Positions 62,672-64,000 of a DNA stretch of 64,000 nt are shown in pieces. The DNA is from Paenibacillus sp. FSL K6-3182 (GTDB lineage: Bacteria > Bacillota > Bacilli > Paenibacillales > Paenibacillaceae). Every line of letters begins with the position of its first letter. Position 1 is the stretch's first letter. The position numbers and the translations under genes were made by a program. Where the stretch lies: contig NZ_CP150265.1 of the NCBI RefSeq assembly GCF_037976325.1, forward strand, positions 510,001 through 574,000, written 5' to 3'. Below the pieces are notes generated by a model that saw nothing but the letters and a program-made list of their open reading frames with translations, was not told the origin of the DNA and made no database searches.

Positions 62672-62824
62672 ATGTTCATGCGCGCAAACGTTGTACGTGA
62701 ATGGCATCAGCTCTGTATGGGATTCAATGAATTGCTGTGGGAAGATTGCTTAGATGAGAAAAAGCGCATGGAGATTTATTTGAGGATTGTTTATCACAAA
62801 AATAAACTAGCAGCTGTCTCATGA
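62672..62824 (+). CDS. 50-residue protein under the c-di-GMP riboswitch, unknown
   Basis: The ATG at 62672 has GGAGG 8 bp upstream and encodes 50 residues (starting MFMRANVVREWHQ, ending KNKLAAVS). It is amphipathic and basic toward the end, with no transmembrane helix or signal. I do not recognise a family. The ribosome site GGAGG (62659-62663) can pair with CCTCC (62633-62637), which follows the riboswitch directly, so translation may be switched by c-di-GMP. A terminator follows, which makes this a self-contained riboswitch-gene unit. Confidence 0.65.
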   Translation: MFMRANVVREWHQLCMGFNELLWEDCLDEKKRMEIYLRIVYHKNKLAAVS

Positions 62825-62871
62825 ACTAGCACGAAGGGCGTCGTTAATAGATCTGAAAACGCTATATCCGC

Positions 62872-62909
62872 AAGCTGACGCCCCGTCACTATGAAGCGTC
62901 AGCTTTTTT
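62872..62909 (+). terminator. Terminator after the riboswitch-controlled small gene
   Basis: Stem AAGCTGACGC / GCGTCAGCTT with a 14-base loop and a seven-T run. Confidence 0.88.
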
Positions 62910-62980
62910 ATTTTAAAAATCTAAGAAGGAGATTCATATGCAATCATTGCTTCTTTAGTGGATCATATGAAACCAAAACA

Positions 62981-63715
62981 ATGAAAAAAACGAACAAAAC
63001 ACTAATGATTATCGCAGGTGCTCTCGTTGTTATCGGTATTGTCATTTATGGAAGCATGAGTCTCTATTCGAAGTTAAATCAGGTAGATGAACTGAATGGG
63101 CGTATTGAAGAAGCTGCAGATAGTAATACAGGACAAGAGTCGCCGAATATTACGGAGCAGCCAGATGAACAACCTTCTAATCAGACAGATCAGACTTCAG
63201 AACCTGATGCTACTCCATCACAAGAGCCTGATCTAGTTCCAACGACGCAGCCAGATGAAGTCCTTAAACCTAGTCCGAGCGCAACTTTGCCGCCAGATGA
63301 AGCGTCTAATATTGTAGACAAGGGACAAAAGCCGGATAAGGGATCTACAAACTCCGAAAATAAGTCCCAGAAGAAAAAAGAGATTGATGCATCGGTTACA
63401 GCAAAGCTGGAAAAGCTGAAATCTTCGTGTCAAGCAACCAGCAATAGCTTGGTTAAGCAGATTGCGAAAGAGCTTAGCGGGGATGAAGAAGCCACACTTG
63501 CTACTATTCAAAGTAAATACCTGAATAAGGTATTTTCTGCGGAAGCCGATTGTGATGCCAGGTTTAATCAATTAATAAGCAATGCCAAGAGCGAGTATAA
63601 AGCAGCCGATCTAGGTGAGCAAAGCTTTCCGGATTGGAGCGCGCAATACGAGAGTGCGAAGGCTGGTGCTAGAGCCAATGCGCTTGCAGTAATTGCAAAC
63701 TCGCTAAACAAGTAA
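62981..63715 (+). CDS. Membrane-anchored protein with Pro/Gln/Asp/Thr linker, unknown
   Basis: A 244-residue protein with a basic N-terminus (MKKTNK), one transmembrane helix (about 8-28), a long linker of Pro, Gln, Asp, Ser and Thr (about 45-130) and a helical C-terminal domain (about 135-244) with two cysteines (SSCQATS and ADCDARF) that could form a disulfide outside the cell. The start is uncertain: the frame is open to 62891 but the ATG at 62981 gives a proper membrane anchor, though with a poor ribosome site. Layout resembles 51532-52167. Function unknown. Confidence 0.7.
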   Translation: MKKTNKTLMIIAGALVVIGIVIYGSMSLYSKLNQVDELNGRIEEAADSNTGQESPNITEQPDEQPSNQTDQTSEPDATPSQEPDLVPTTQPDEVLKPSPSATLPPDEASNIVDKGQKPDKGSTNSENKSQKKKEIDASVTAKLEKLKSSCQATSNSLVKQIAKELSGDEEATLATIQSKYLNKVFSAEADCDARFNQLISNAKSEYKAADLGEQSFPDWSAQYESAKAGARANALAVIANSLNK

Positions 63716-63739
63716 GCTTTACTATTCTGAGGAGGCTCT

Positions 63740-64000
63740 ATGAAAAAGTCACGTATTCTATCTATTTTTCTGGTTGTAATGATGTTGTCATCCATACTTG
63801 CAACCGCTGCATCCGCAGCAACCGAAACAATTAAGACAAAGACACAGCCCATTAAGCTGCAATTTGATGGACAAGCGCTTAAACTGCCCGATGGACAATA
63901 CTCATTTATTCATCAAGGAAGTACATACGTACCGATTCGTTATATTTCTTACGCATTGCTAAAAACAGTGAATTGGGATGGGGCTAAAGCGACGATCTCC
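63740..64000 (+). CDS. Copper-amine-oxidase N-terminal-like (stalk) domain protein, partial
   Basis: The first 87 residues of an exported protein that runs off the window. A signal peptide (about 1-28, MKKSRILSIFLVV..., cleavage near ASAAT) is followed by the start of a Cu-amine-oxidase-N/stalk domain (QGSTYVPIRYISYALLKTVNWD). In Paenibacillus such domains are common in cell-wall-associated proteins without oxidase activity. ATG with GAGGAGG upstream, 24 bp after the preceding gene, so probably one operon. Confidence 0.8.
   Translation, partial: MKKSRILSIFLVVMMLSSILATAASAATETIKTKTQPIKLQFDGQALKLPDGQYSFIHQGSTYVPIRYISYALLKTVNWDGAKATIS

Overview
The window looks like chromosomal DNA of a Gram-positive, spore-forming member of the Paenibacillaceae, most likely Paenibacillus or a close relative. 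The signs are consensus AGGAGG ribosome binding sites with many TTG and GTG starts, proteins of the Bacillus type (OhrR, YtxJ bacilliredoxin, YvbH, YflT, RacA-like, YheC/D-like, YhgE), SLH-domain surface proteins, a CapA/CapB/YwqE tyrosine-phosphorylation module and a meso-DAP dehydrogenase. I see no rRNA, tRNA, CRISPR array or intact insertion sequence.

Layout. 1-2.8 kb: a TetR regulator and an SDR enzyme sharing a palindromic operator, a truncated GH43 gene and a lipoprotein cyclophilin. 2.9-9.1 kb: a second histidyl-tRNA synthetase behind what reads as a complete histidine attenuator, then RacA-like, glutathione peroxidase, YflT, OhrR with an aldo/keto reductase, a DUF6953-type protein and an IDEAL-domain protein. 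9.2-12.4 kb: a compact operon of a PaaK-like adenylating enzyme with SbnA and SbnB, which should make L-2,3-diaminopropionate. 13.6-22.4 kb: a PucR regulator facing a six-gene allantoin unit (ABC importer, allantoinase, allantoate amidohydrolase, ureidoglycine aminotransferase). 22.4-23.2 kb: a non-coding stretch with a decayed tandem duplication and a short dispersed repeat.

23.2-30 kb holds a DUF559-type nuclease-like protein, YvbH, a LysP-type permease, YtxJ and a TetR/YhgE pair with matching operators. 30-37.2 kb is a mannitol operon, mtlA-mtlR-mtlF-mtlD-ptsI-ptsH, with its own Enzyme I and HPr; mtlR has no ATG, GTG or TTG start at its full-length N-terminus and appears to begin at ATC. 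37.4-41.2 kb is potABCD for polyamine uptake, followed by an EamA exporter and a gudB-ddh pair.

45-62 kb is a cell-surface polysaccharide locus: tyrosine phosphatase, SLH protein, chain-length regulator, tyrosine kinase, 4,6-dehydratase, initiating sugar transferase, glycosyltransferases, a CDP-glycerol phosphotransferase-like enzyme, Wzy, Wzx, GalU and an acyltransferase. From about 52.2 kb its base composition becomes strongly AT-rich. It is followed at 62.54 kb by a well-formed cyclic di-GMP (GEMM-I) riboswitch in front of a 50-codon unknown gene, and then by membrane-anchored or secreted surface proteins that run off the window.

The most interesting items are the histidine leader-peptide attenuator before hisS2, the three-gene diaminopropionate operon, the ATC start of mtlR, the c-di-GMP riboswitch with its small orphan gene, and a TetR gene that is probably transcribed as a leaderless mRNA.
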